The notes under the pieces: model-generated | What the model was told of the DNA's origin: nothing | The model's input: the letters and a program-made list of their open reading frames with translations, nothing else | Database searches by the model: none | NCBI RefSeq assembly: GCF_013409205.1 | Contig: NZ_JACCAE010000001.1 | Span: 2,542,001 to 2,606,000 of the forward strand | Direction of reading: 5' to 3' | Source: Janibacter cremeus | GTDB lineage: Bacteria; Actinomycetota; Actinomycetes; Actinomycetales; Dermatophilaceae | Length of the DNA stretch: 64,000 nt | Shown here: positions 15,823 to 24,259 of the stretch, in pieces | Position numbering within the stretch: position 1 is the first letter of the stretch | Layout: each line of letters starts with the position of its first letter | Made by a program: the position numbers and the translations under genes

Positions 15823-17802
15823 CTAACTGTGCGCTGCTCGATCGATCACCGTCAGTGGTTCCGCCAGTGGTTGGGCGGCCCCTGATGATCCGTCACCAAG
15901 GATGAACTGGCGATACACGAGCTGGGTGGAAATCATGGCCAAAGTTCTCATGTTGTCTGTGTTTCCCATACGCGCTCCACCCTTCCTCCGGCACTTCCTC
16001 ATGAGTGAGGCCGCGGCTGCGGGCTCGAAAATACCGGCTGCAGCCACTTCGTCGGGGGCCATCACCTCATCAACCCACGGCGCCGACTCATTGCCGAAGA
16101 AGGCGGACGCATCCGGGGACCGGTAGGGCTGTTTCGGCCTGGTCAGGATGGACTCCGGCAGCAGGTCCCAGAAGGCCCTCTTCAGGACGTGCTTCTCGTC
16201 CATCCCGAGCAGCTTGTGCCGGCTGGGCAGACGATTTGCCAGGTCGACGACGTCCCGGTCCAGGAACGGGAAGCGCCCCTCCACCGAGTTGGCCATGAGC
16301 ATCCGATCACCTTGCGAGGCAAGGATGTAGCCGGGGAGGAGGGTGGTCATCTCCAGCCACTGGGCCCGGCTCAGTGGGTCCCAAGCGCTGTTCTGGGCGG
16401 GCATCGCGGCCACGAGGCCTCCGGTGACGTCGGTCGGCCAGTCTGCGTGCGGTGTGGTCAGAGCCAGCAGTGATGCCGTGCTGTCCCAGCGTGGTCGGTG
16501 AGACATCGCGGGGTCATCGGCCGAAAGGTTGCGGCCGAAGAACTCGCGGGCGAAGGCGGGGGCTTGCCCCGGCGCGCGGGCCATCCACGGGTACAGCAGG
16601 TCCAGAGCGCTTGCGCGCACTGCAGAGTCGGGGTCGCGGGCGACAAACTCGCGCAGTCGCCCTTCGCGAAAGATGTCGTACCCGGCGAAGACCTCGTCGG
16701 CGCCCTCCCCGGTGACCACGACCTTGTAGCCGTGCTCGCGGGCGAGCGCGGACAGCAGCAGCATTGGGGCGGGGGCCGCTCGCAGGAGCGGAGTCTCCGC
16801 GTGTCGCACCACCTCGGGGAAGGCCGCGCCGATATCGCCCGCGCAGACAGTGACCTCGTGGTGCTCGGTCCCCAGACGCTCGGCCATCCTGCGTTGGAAA
16901 GGCCCCTCGTCGAAGTCGACGTCAGAAAACCGCAACGAGAATGTGTGCAGCGGCACGTCGGTGTAGCGGGAGATGACGGCCGCGATGACGGCCGAGTCGA
17001 TGCCCCCGGAGAGGTAGGCAGCGACGGGGACATCACTGCGTAGGAACCGCAGACGCACGGCCTCGATGAGCCGCTCGCGCACGTCGTCGGCGTTGCGCTC
17101 CAGGTCCTGTTGCTCTTCCTGCCCAAGCGGCGGGAACTCCGGACGCCAGAAGGCGCGGACGTCGTACGACTCCCGCGTGATGACGGCCAGATGGCCGGGT
17201 GGCAGCTGCTCGATCCCTACGAAAACCGTCCGGGGCGCGATCGTGCTCCAGAAGGTCATGGTCTCGGCCAGACCGACACGGTCGAAGGAGCGGGGCACCC
17301 CCGGATCGGCGAAGATCGCCTTGACCTCCGAGGCGAAGACGATCCGGCCCCGATCGCGGAACAGGTAAAGAGGACGCACGCCCAACCTGTCCCGGGAGAG
17401 AATCAGGCGTTGCCGATCCCGTTCCCAGATCGCCAGGGCCCACTGGCCGTTGAACCGTGCGAAGCACCCTTCCTGCCACTGCTCCCACGCGTGCACGATG
17501 ACCTCGGTGTCGCTGTGACTGCGGAATCGGTGCCCAAGGGCCGCGAGTTCGCTCCTCAGCTCGACGTGATTGAAGATCTCCCCATTGAAGGTGATCCACA
17601 CCGAGCCGTCCTCGTTGCTCATCGGCTGGGTACCACCGACCACGTCGACGATGGCCAACCGTGTCTGACCCAGGGCGACGTGTGCGTCCCGGTAGATACC
17701 GCTGCCATCCGGCCCGCGGTGCGACAGTCTGGACAGCATGCGCCTGATCATGTCGATCTCCGGTGTGTTGTCGAAGGAGAGGACCCCGGCGATTCCGCAC
17801 AT
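15823..17802 (-). CDS. asnB: Asparagine synthase (glutamine-hydrolysing)
   Basis: 659 residues. Starts MCGIAGV with the N-terminal nucleophile Cys2 of the class II glutaminase domain. GEIFNHVELR and DTEVIVHAWEQW follow, then the synthase domain with YLSGGIDSAVIAA (S265-S270) and VVTGEGADEVFAGYD. Length and order are those of AsnB-type amidotransferases. The ribosome binding site GGCGGAG lies in the end of the carrier-like gene just upstream (6-base gap). Many AsnB-family proteins in surface-glycan loci amidate uronic acids or amino acids rather than make free asparagine. Neighbouring ATP-grasp and NadE-like genes point the same way here, but the substrate is inferred. Confidence 0.9.
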   Translation of the reverse strand: MCGIAGVLSFDNTPEIDMIRRMLSRLSHRGPDGSGIYRDAHVALGQTRLAIVDVVGGTQPMSNEDGSVWITFNGEIFNHVELRSELAALGHRFRSHSDTEVIVHAWEQWQEGCFARFNGQWALAIWERDRQRLILSRDRLGVRPLYLFRDRGRIVFASEVKAIFADPGVPRSFDRVGLAETMTFWSTIAPRTVFVGIEQLPPGHLAVITRESYDVRAFWRPEFPPLGQEEQQDLERNADDVRERLIEAVRLRFLRSDVPVAAYLSGGIDSAVIAAVISRYTDVPLHTFSLRFSDVDFDEGPFQRRMAERLGTEHHEVTVCAGDIGAAFPEVVRHAETPLLRAAPAPMLLLSALAREHGYKVVVTGEGADEVFAGYDIFREGRLREFVARDPDSAVRASALDLLYPWMARAPGQAPAFAREFFGRNLSADDPAMSHRPRWDSTASLLALTTPHADWPTDVTGGLVAAMPAQNSAWDPLSRAQWLEMTTLLPGYILASQGDRMLMANSVEGRFPFLDRDVVDLANRLPSRHKLLGMDEKHVLKRAFWDLLPESILTRPKQPYRSPDASAFFGNESAPWVDEVMAPDEVAAAGIFEPAAAASLMRKCRRKGGARMGNTDNMRTLAMISTQLVYRQFILGDGSSGAAQPLAEPLTVIDRAAHS

Positions 17803-17808
17803 CGGTGG

Positions 17809-18006
17809 CTACTCCGCCAGGCTGTCCAGGACAGCCTCGATGGACTCTCGGTTGCGCAGGTGGTCAGCGGTGATCAGTCGGTCCGGCAGGACCACACCGC
17901 AGCCGTCCTCGATGGCCACCGCCAGACTGAGAGCATCGAGCCTGACGGCAGCCGACCCGAGCGGGAGTGGGAGCTCGAGCAGGACGCGGTCCCTGTCGGC
18001 GCTCAT
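17809..18006 (-). CDS. Tiny acyl-carrier-like protein without the phosphopantetheine serine
   Basis: 65 residues, overlapping the ATP-grasp stop as ATGA and ending 6 bases before asnB, so it is clearly part of the operon. The stretch LSLAVAIEDGCGVVLPDRL aligns with the helix II/loop region of acyl carrier proteins (VELVMALEEEF.IEIPDE), and the C-terminal helix (SIEAVLDSL) also fits. The residue aligned with the attachment serine of the DSL motif is Arg22 (V-R-L), so classic 4'-phosphopantetheine loading is not possible. It is about 12 residues shorter than usual at the N-terminus. It may be a docking or scaffold remnant, or may tether its substrate differently. The family call rests on visual alignment of about 40 residues. 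Confidence 0.65.
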   Translation of the reverse strand: MSADRDRVLLELPLPLGSAAVRLDALSLAVAIEDGCGVVLPDRLITADHLRNRESIEAVLDSLAE

Positions 18007-18968
18007 GGGACTGCTCGCAAGGGAACCACGGGAAATCGACGCTCGTGGTGTCCGTAGACCGGCTTCCTGATGTCGACGCTGATCGCCTGCTGCTCCAACT
18101 GGTGCTGGGCACTCTCCCACAGACTGCCCAGATACCGGTCGACGTCCTCCCGCATCACGTGGTTGCCCCCGGGGTCCGGAGTGATCTCGCCGAAGAAGAT
18201 GCCCTTCGCTGTGTCGTACATGTCCACGCGGACGAAGGGTGAGTGGATGGCCGCGGAGAGCGTCTCGCCGGCAGCGATCAGCTCCTTGAGGTGAACTGGA
18301 GGCGGCAAGCGAGTGTTGGTCAGGGTGTCGACCACGGCATTGCCAAGGTCGGTGCCGTCCGTTGCAAAGTGCCGCGATCCGAGCCGTTTACCGGACCGCT
18401 GCGTCCGTCCGATCACCGTGATCAAGCCCACGACCCCGTGGAAGCAGAGCAGCTTGTAGTCAGGTGGAACCCGGAGGGTGGAGTTCCCCGGAGCGGGGAG
18501 GAGTTCCTCCATCAGAATCGTGGCGTCCTCGTCGTGGTGGAGGGCGTCGATTCGCAAGGCGAGATCGTCCGGGGAAATGACGTCCGGTGCGCCGTTGAGG
18601 AGGTCGCGGTACCCGTCGCGCTCCCGCACCAGCGGCCAGACTGCCTGCGCAGCGGTGCCCTGCGTCATCTTGATGACGAACTCGGCGGGTGCAGCGGTCC
18701 AATCGATGTCGGCGGTATCGGCATACTGACCATAGACCCGTGGAATGGGAACGCCGTGGCTGTGCGCGAAGTCGTATCCGGACGCCTTGTTGTTCAGTTC
18801 CCACACGGGGGCCGGTGCGTCCTGTGGGGACTGCAGTTGTCGCACCCGCTTGGCTTCGCGCAACTTGTAGAAGAACGACGCCTGACCCCGCTCCACCAGC
18901 AGTGCCTCGATGACGGCATCCCGTCGGGCCACGGGCGGCAGCCGTTGGAATGCCTGCTTGAAGACCAT
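18003..18968 (-). CDS. TupA-like ATP-grasp ligase
   Basis: 321 residues from ATG 18968 (GGGG eight bases upstream; two in-frame GTGs precede it). Recognisable ATP-grasp features are the N-terminal LNNKASGYDFAHSHGVPIP, the ATP-binding lysine region FVIKMTQGTAAQAV, the ILMEELL hinge, DYKLLCFHG, and the metal-binding end RVDMYDTAKGIFFGEITPDPGGN. This matches the TupA-like family, named after the Bacillus protein needed for teichuronopeptide. Members are expected to form an amide bond between a carboxylate, via acyl-phosphate, and an amine. It is first in the tight module with the carrier-like protein, AsnB and NadE-like protein. The donor and acceptor are unknown. Confidence 0.8.
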   Translation of the reverse strand: MVFKQAFQRLPPVARRDAVIEALLVERGQASFFYKLREAKRVRQLQSPQDAPAPVWELNNKASGYDFAHSHGVPIPRVYGQYADTADIDWTAAPAEFVIKMTQGTAAQAVWPLVRERDGYRDLLNGAPDVISPDDLALRIDALHHDEDATILMEELLPAPGNSTLRVPPDYKLLCFHGVVGLITVIGRTQRSGKRLGSRHFATDGTDLGNAVVDTLTNTRLPPPVHLKELIAAGETLSAAIHSPFVRVDMYDTAKGIFFGEITPDPGGNHVMREDVDRYLGSLWESAQHQLEQQAISVDIRKPVYGHHERRFPVVPLRAVP

Positions 18969-19083
18969 GTCCACCACCCCGCTTCGCTCGGCTCTGAGTC
19001 AGCGCATCTGCCGCGAAGTATAGCGGGGGTGACGGTAGCTGGACCCTGAGATCGGGGCGATGAAGGGAATGGCGTCGCCATGC

Positions 19084-19932
19084 TCATTCCGACAGTTCAC
19101 GAGAACTCGTGTCTCGCTCCCACCGTGGTGATGGACCGAATCGTGCTCGCAGGCGCGCCAAGACGATCATCGCGGAGTACACGACGACATCACCGATGCG
19201 GGCCGGCTCGCGTCGGATGAGTGCCCGAAGATCACGCAGCTGACGGCGCTGCCCGGGGGACAGCGGCCCCGGCCCCGCCTCGACCCATTGCCCCTCTTGC
19301 GTCCTGTATCTGCGTCGCAGGATCATCAACAGGTCTGCGGGCCGGAGGGGGGTGTGCACGACCACCGCGTCGGTCGCGATGATCGTCACCTCGTCCATCG
19401 TGAAGAGTGAGTCGATGAAGAGGTCGTCAGCGATGACCTCGGGAAACTCCGCGAACCGTGCCCGGCCCTCCACGGAGAGCCCATAGCAGCCGGAACCCCA
19501 CAGTGTCCCGGAGATGGACGGCAGCCTCTCCCGGACGGCATACCAGCGACGGACCGACCAGTGTGCGCGTGCAGTCTCGAACCGGCGGGGCGGCCGGCCG
19601 GCGAGCGCGCCATCGGTGAGAGCACGCAGGGTCGCCACGGCGGCCCGGCCGGTCATCTCGACGTCGGCATCGAGATAGACCCGGGGGCCGGGGACAGCAA
19701 TCCGGTCCCCTTCCCGCAGGGCCGCGGTCTTCGACGCTTGAGGCAACTCGCGAACCCGGACCCGGGAGAACTCCCGGGCCACCTGCGCTGTCCGGTCGCG
19801 ACAGCCGTTGCAGACCACGATGACATCGACCAGTCCTTCCTGGGCGATGTCGCAGAGGTGTCGCAATGCGCGTGCGATGACGGCCTCCTCGTCATGGGCG
19901 GCGATGATGATGCTGCCGATCGGGGTGCTCAC
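19084..19932 (-). CDS. Glycosyltransferase family 2
   Basis: 282 residues from the GTG at 19932, which overlaps the previous stop as GTGA. The GT-A domain begins SIIIAAHDEEAVIARAL, with VVCNGCRDRT (nucleotide binding), the metal-binding YLDADVEM, and GSGCYGLSVEGRARF plus VIADDLFID in the acceptor half. A C-terminal amphipathic or membrane-associated helix (VVVYSAMIVLARLRARF) follows. The N-terminal AHDEE-type start resembles GT2 enzymes that make short glycans on a lipid carrier. A 106-base gap separates it from the ATP-grasp gene downstream. Confidence 0.82.
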   Translation of the reverse strand: MSTPIGSIIIAAHDEEAVIARALRHLCDIAQEGLVDVIVVCNGCRDRTAQVAREFSRVRVRELPQASKTAALREGDRIAVPGPRVYLDADVEMTGRAAVATLRALTDGALAGRPPRRFETARAHWSVRRWYAVRERLPSISGTLWGSGCYGLSVEGRARFAEFPEVIADDLFIDSLFTMDEVTIIATDAVVVHTPLRPADLLMILRRRYRTQEGQWVEAGPGPLSPGQRRQLRDLRALIRREPARIGDVVVYSAMIVLARLRARFGPSPRWERDTSSRELSE

Positions 19933-20822
19933 CTGCCACCCCCGGGCAGGGACGCGCGCGCGTTCGATGACACCAGCGCCCGCAGTGCCGCTCGGCTCTG
20001 CGATCGATGAGTACGGATCGCGCTGTTCAGGACCACGACCCCGGCGAAACCCGCGGACGCCAGACGACCGTGCCACTTGCGGAAGTAGCGGACGCGATTG
20101 ACCTCCTGCAGGGCGTGCAGCGCATCCGAGGTTCCTGACCCGGCGCCTTGGTGGCGCACGACCGCGTCCGGTACGAAACGGACCTCCACTCCCAGACTGC
20201 GCAACCGGCGGCAGTAGTCGGTCTCCTCGGAGTAGAGGAAGAAGTGCCCCGAGTCCCATGGACCGACCCTCCTCACGACCGCGCTGGGCACGACGAGCAG
20301 TGCTCCCGTCGCCCAGGCGACGACTGCGGGATGGGCGTACGTTGCCCGATCACGGATGGTCTCGCCGAGCACGGGCGGGCGGCCCGGCCATCGGTCACCG
20401 AAGAACGCGTCACCGACTGAGCCGAGGATGGTTGGTTCGCGACGAAGGGAACACTGCAGGACCCCTTCGCCATCCACGATCGTCGGCACCGCGGCGTCCC
20501 TCTGGCCGGCCACCTCTGTCAGCCGGGCGATGGATCCCGGTCCGAGACGCAGGTCGGGATTGAGGAAGACCGTCCACCGGGTGGGAGGCGCGTCGAGCAG
20601 CCCACGGTTGATCCCGCCGGCGTACCCCACGTTCTTCCCCGACTCCACGAGTTCCGCGTCCGGGTGGTCGGCGACGATTCGTGCGAGGTCATCGGCGGGT
20701 TCGTTGTTGACGACGACGACGTGCCATGAGAGATCGCCAGCGGCAGCCGGCACCGTCTCCAGCAAGCCGGCGACGTCAGAGGCGCTGCGGTAGGAGACGA
20801 CGACCAGCAGGCAGTCGAGCAC
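19929..20822 (-). CDS. Glycosyltransferase family 2, rhamnosyltransferase-like
   Basis: 297 residues. GTG 20822 has AGGAG six bases upstream; longer open frame beyond it is a shadow of the methyltransferase gene. Signatures are VVVSYRSASDV, VVVNNEP, GKNVGYAGGINRGL, FLNPDLRLGPG, WATGALLVVPS and the FFLYSEETDYCRRL motif typical of WbbL/RfbN-type rhamnosyltransferases. These are inverting enzymes that use dTDP-rhamnose. The donor assignment is by similarity of motifs only, and no dTDP-rhamnose genes are in the window. Confidence 0.85.
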   Translation of the reverse strand: MLDCLLVVVSYRSASDVAGLLETVPAAAGDLSWHVVVVNNEPADDLARIVADHPDAELVESGKNVGYAGGINRGLLDAPPTRWTVFLNPDLRLGPGSIARLTEVAGQRDAAVPTIVDGEGVLQCSLRREPTILGSVGDAFFGDRWPGRPPVLGETIRDRATYAHPAVVAWATGALLVVPSAVVRRVGPWDSGHFFLYSEETDYCRRLRSLGVEVRFVPDAVVRHQGAGSGTSDALHALQEVNRVRYFRKWHGRLASAGFAGVVVLNSAIRTHRSQSRAALRALVSSNARASLPGGGR

Positions 20823-20851
20823 GGGCGACTCCTGGTGCTGGTCGACCTCTC

Positions 20852-21688
20852 CTACCGCCGCTGCATCCACAGCGACCCCGTGGGCTGGTGACGCAGCGAC
20901 TCGGGCACGAGAGCCGGACGCTTCCCCCACACCCATGACGTCATCAGGAGAATCTGCCACGCATCGTTGTGGGTGAGGAAGGCTCTTAGCAGGTAGGCCT
21001 CCGTCCAGTCGCGCCCCTCGCGGATCCAGCGTTCGGGGTACTCGAACGGCCAGTGGACGTCGTGAACGTGCACGACGACACCCGAAGAGAGGGTGGGCAG
21101 GACGTGCAGGTACAGCCACGCCACGTCGGACCCGGACTTCAGCACGTGCGTGGAGTCGATGAAGAGGATGTCCCCGGCCCCGAGCTGGGCAAAGATCTCG
21201 ATCGGTACATCCTGCACTGGCTCGTCGATGACGACCACCTCGTCCCCGGGACGCAGCCGAGTTCGCAACCGGTCCGGGTTCGGCTCCACGCAGGTGATCC
21301 GTAGGTCTGGCAGATATCTGTCCACGACGTCCAGCGCGACGGCGGTCGAGTAGCCGGACCCGACCTCGAGCAGGTGCTTCGGCTCGTGGTGACGGAGCAT
21401 GCCGTGAAGAACTGCAGCGTCGGCGCGACCGTACATCCCGTTGGGCTCCCACCGGTCCTCGGGCAGCTGGACCATGAGCGGCGCGAGGCGGCGGGCCAGC
21501 CGCTCTTGTCCGGTCTCGTTGAGGTCCACCCCGACCACCGGCGCCGTCCGCCACGCGACGGCGCGTTCGCGGTCGGTGAGCGACGTGGTGGGGGAGTAGT
21601 AGTGGCCCGGCATCACATAGGGAGGCCTGTGCACCGCCGCCGCAAAGGCGCGCGCGGTGCGTACGGCGCGACCGGGCATCCCCTCCAT
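20852..21688 (-). CDS. Class I SAM-dependent methyltransferase
   Basis: 278 residues if started at ATG 21688 (alternatives TTG 21706, ATG 21679; none has a clear ribosome binding site). Motif I is LLEVGSGYSTAVALD, motif II ITCVEPNPDRL, and later LFIDSTHVLKSGSDV and VVHVHDVHWPF carry the acidic metal/catalytic residues of the Methyltransf_24-like group. It probably O-methylates a sugar in the glycan, or caps the chain end. The preceding O-antigen ligase gene starts the same operon; the next gene begins within 30 bases. Confidence 0.82.
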   Translation of the reverse strand: MEGMPGRAVRTARAFAAAVHRPPYVMPGHYYSPTTSLTDRERAVAWRTAPVVGVDLNETGQERLARRLAPLMVQLPEDRWEPNGMYGRADAAVLHGMLRHHEPKHLLEVGSGYSTAVALDVVDRYLPDLRITCVEPNPDRLRTRLRPGDEVVVIDEPVQDVPIEIFAQLGAGDILFIDSTHVLKSGSDVAWLYLHVLPTLSSGVVVHVHDVHWPFEYPERWIREGRDWTEAYLLRAFLTHNDAWQILLMTSWVWGKRPALVPESLRHQPTGSLWMQRR

Positions 21689-21728
21689 GGAGGAAGTCTG
21701 GCCCAAAGATGATCCACTGACCAGAGGA

Positions 21729-23291
21729 CTACGGGACCGTGCGCAGCGAATTGTCGTCGTCGCGGCGCCGGTCCCCAGGAGTCGACGGACGTGGGGAGCC
21801 GGGGATCCTACCCGGGTGCGGGTCCTTCCAGACCTGTCGCACGCGTGTGCGTACCTGTGCCATCAGGGCGGTGGTGACGAACCTGTCGCCGGGCCCGGCG
21901 ACCTGCAAGGCGCGGGACGGCGACGTCTCGTCGAGCCGCCACAGAGCCCCGGTGGCTCCGATGAGGATGCACACCATGCCGACGAAAGTGGCAAACGAGA
22001 AGGAGTCGAAGGTTCCGCTGGCGACCATAGCCGCCGGCATGGTGACGGCCAGCGCGTGGCCCAGGTGCCGGGTCTCCTGGTCCCGGCCGCGGAGGCGGGT
22101 GCTGCGACCGAGTAGGTATGGGACAAGAAAAAGGGCCGCGAAGCCGAGTACGGCGAGCACACCACCGGAGAGCAGGAACCCGTAGATCTGGTTGTCGAGC
22201 AGGAGGAATTCCTGCGGGGTCACCATCCCGGCGCCCCATCCGAATACGGGGCGTTGGTGCCACAGCTCCAGCACCCGTGCTGTCCGTTCGATTCGGTCAG
22301 TGACGCTCGGGTCGTTCTCGACGTTCGTGAAGAGCGATTTGATCGTGCCGAGCACCCCACGGTTGAGCACGTGGAAGACCGCGGTTGCCAGCACCGCGAG
22401 AACGAACGCGTTGTAGCGCTGCCGCCAGGGCCAGACAACCGCCATCAGGCCCATCCCCACCACGACGGTCACCAGGGCCGACCGGGAAACCGAGAGCGGG
22501 ATACCGAGCGCGATGAGGACCACGGCGACCCAGCGCCACCACCGCTGCAGGCCCGGCCGTGAGAAGAGGGCATAGTGCATGGCCACAGGCAGCGCGAGCG
22601 CCAGGACGACGCCGAACTCGATGTAGTGATTGGCCGTGCCTGCGACGCGAGGAATACCTGCGGTTCCTCGCGAGGCGACCCCCAGCACTTCGTAGTTGAA
22701 TCGCAGACCCGGAATCCGGACGTATTGAACGAGGTCGACCACCCCGAAGAACTGGAGTACACCCACGAGGGACATCAGGCCGGAGAGGAAGACCAGGAAC
22801 TGCAGCACCCGGTCCAACTCGTACCGCGTGCGCACTCCGTCCGCCACCGCCAGCGTCACACCGGCGATGGCTGCCACGACGATGAGCCAGCGGGTCGCTG
22901 CGCTTGCCTGTGCCTGCGATGGCAGGCGATCGAAGCCCACCACGTACCCGATCAGCTGGGTGAGGACGAAGACTCCGATCACCCATCGGATCGGCTGTCG
23001 TCCCCGAGGGAGGCGATGGGGACGGACCGCCGAGACGACCCACAGGAAGGCGAGCAGGATCCCGATGGCCACTGACGGGCGACCCGCCGCGCCCATGCCA
23101 CCGATCACCAGGCGGGCGGGGATGAGGAACTGCAGTGCGAGGAAGAGGACGAGAAGTCCTACGGTGGTGAAGGTGCCGCCGCGCAGCAGCACCGGCGTCC
23201 GGTCCTCCCGTGCCCGCTGGAGCGGGGTGGGGAGATGCAGCAGGATCGGCTGCCAGGGGTCACCCTCCGAACGGGCACTCTTGCCGACCAC
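21729..23291 (-). CDS. O-antigen ligase/polymerase family membrane protein
   Basis: 520 residues with about 12 hydrophobic segments. A large extracellular loop and the short SVSRSALVTVVVG helix are features of the Wzy/WaaL superfamily, with the conserved FGWGAGMV segment (residues ~360-367) that resembles the Wzy_C motif region. It has a charged, Pro/Arg-rich cytoplasmic C-terminus of about 50 residues. It should polymerise lipid-linked repeat units or ligate glycan to a carrier on the outer membrane face. GTG start; 20 bases after the Wzz-like gene. Confidence 0.82.
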   Translation of the reverse strand: MVGKSARSEGDPWQPILLHLPTPLQRAREDRTPVLLRGGTFTTVGLLVLFLALQFLIPARLVIGGMGAAGRPSVAIGILLAFLWVVSAVRPHRLPRGRQPIRWVIGVFVLTQLIGYVVGFDRLPSQAQASAATRWLIVVAAIAGVTLAVADGVRTRYELDRVLQFLVFLSGLMSLVGVLQFFGVVDLVQYVRIPGLRFNYEVLGVASRGTAGIPRVAGTANHYIEFGVVLALALPVAMHYALFSRPGLQRWWRWVAVVLIALGIPLSVSRSALVTVVVGMGLMAVVWPWRQRYNAFVLAVLATAVFHVLNRGVLGTIKSLFTNVENDPSVTDRIERTARVLELWHQRPVFGWGAGMVTPQEFLLLDNQIYGFLLSGGVLAVLGFAALFLVPYLLGRSTRLRGRDQETRHLGHALAVTMPAAMVASGTFDSFSFATFVGMVCILIGATGALWRLDETSPSRALQVAGPGDRFVTTALMAQVRTRVRQVWKDPHPGRIPGSPRPSTPGDRRRDDDNSLRTVP

Positions 23292-23311
23292 TGCAGGTCA
23301 CCTGACCCCAC

Positions 23312-24115
23312 TCACGCGCGGCCCTGGCTCGACGCCGACTCGCGGTCGTCAGTCGCCGTCGGGTCTCGCTGTGAGGCTGCCTCTGCCCCTGCGGATGGCT
23401 GCGAGGGCGTGTCGTCGGGTTGGCGCTGCCGAGGTTCGTCAGAGGGGGTTGCCCCACGTCGTTCCCGTCGCGGGATGCTGGGGGAGAGTTCGGACGGGTG
23501 CGAGCGCCGCAGGCGCCGTCGACGCTCAACCCACCGCTTGATGATCCCGACCAAGTCGTCGAAGAGGATGGCCACCAGCAGCGACAGTGCCGCACCGGCG
23601 ATGCCGACGATCGCCATGTTGCGCATTCTGCCGTCGGTCACCACCTGGGACAGAGCTGGCGCCCGAAGGACCTCCAAGCTGATCTGGGTGTCCTTCGGGA
23701 GGCCGGCAGCATCCTGCCGCTGGGACAACTCCCGCTGGGCGACCTCGAGCACTTCCTCGGCCGTGGCCACACTCTCGGGCCTGGTATCGCTGAGCACCGT
23801 CACGTCGATGATGCTGCTCCGGGAGCGCGTGTCGATCTCGTAGTCGGGATTGAGCCCTTGGTCCTCGAGCTCGTCCCGCACCGGGGGGCCGTCCAGCACG
23901 ATGGACAACACATCGCTGGTGCTTTCGATGCTGCCGTACGGGTTGTCGATCTCGGCCTCCTGGGCCCCGGGCACGAGGATCGCGGTGGCGGTGACTTCGT
24001 ACTGTGGATGCACCCCCTCGCCGACTGCATACGCACTCAGCCCTGACACCACGAGAAGTGGCAGGAACACATACCAGCGGCGCAGCACCGCCACTGTGAT
24101 CCGCCAGACGTCCAT
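23312..24115 (-). CDS. Wzz-like chain-length/polysaccharide co-polymerase, no kinase domain
   Basis: 267 residues. TM1 at ~14-31, an extracellular alpha/beta region, TM2 at ~167-190, then a ~75-residue charged cytoplasmic tail rich in Arg, Ser, Pro and Gln. This is the two-TM Wzz/PCP topology. No P-loop follows TM2, unlike the second co-polymerase at 38095. ATG 24115 heads the long minus-strand operon that runs to 14834. A TATGCT (24179-24174) upstream is a possible -10. It probably works with the O-antigen ligase next to it. Confidence 0.78.
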   Translation of the reverse strand: MDVWRITVAVLRRWYVFLPLLVVSGLSAYAVGEGVHPQYEVTATAILVPGAQEAEIDNPYGSIESTSDVLSIVLDGPPVRDELEDQGLNPDYEIDTRSRSSIIDVTVLSDTRPESVATAEEVLEVAQRELSQRQDAAGLPKDTQISLEVLRAPALSQVVTDGRMRNMAIVGIAGAALSLLVAILFDDLVGIIKRWVERRRRLRRSHPSELSPSIPRRERRGATPSDEPRQRQPDDTPSQPSAGAEAASQRDPTATDDRESASSQGRA

Positions 24116-24259
24116 CGAAACCCCATTCCGCCGAGAAATCGGCTTGGACACCTGCAAGGTGCCCCACTTCTGCAGCATACTCAGTGACATGAGGGACCGG
24201 GGGTTCTCGACAACTTGCGCCGTGATCGATCCACACCTGATCGGCTCGAGGGTCCTGCC
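24116..24259. promoter_or_regulatory. Divergent intergenic region, long Wzz operon / GT2-pyruvyltransferase pair
   Basis: 144 bases. The minus strand has TATGCT at 24179-24174, a candidate -10 for the ~9.3 kb operon. A small 5-bp hairpin with a GAAA loop lies at 24130-24143 in the operon leader. No clear plus-strand box. Confidence 0.3.
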
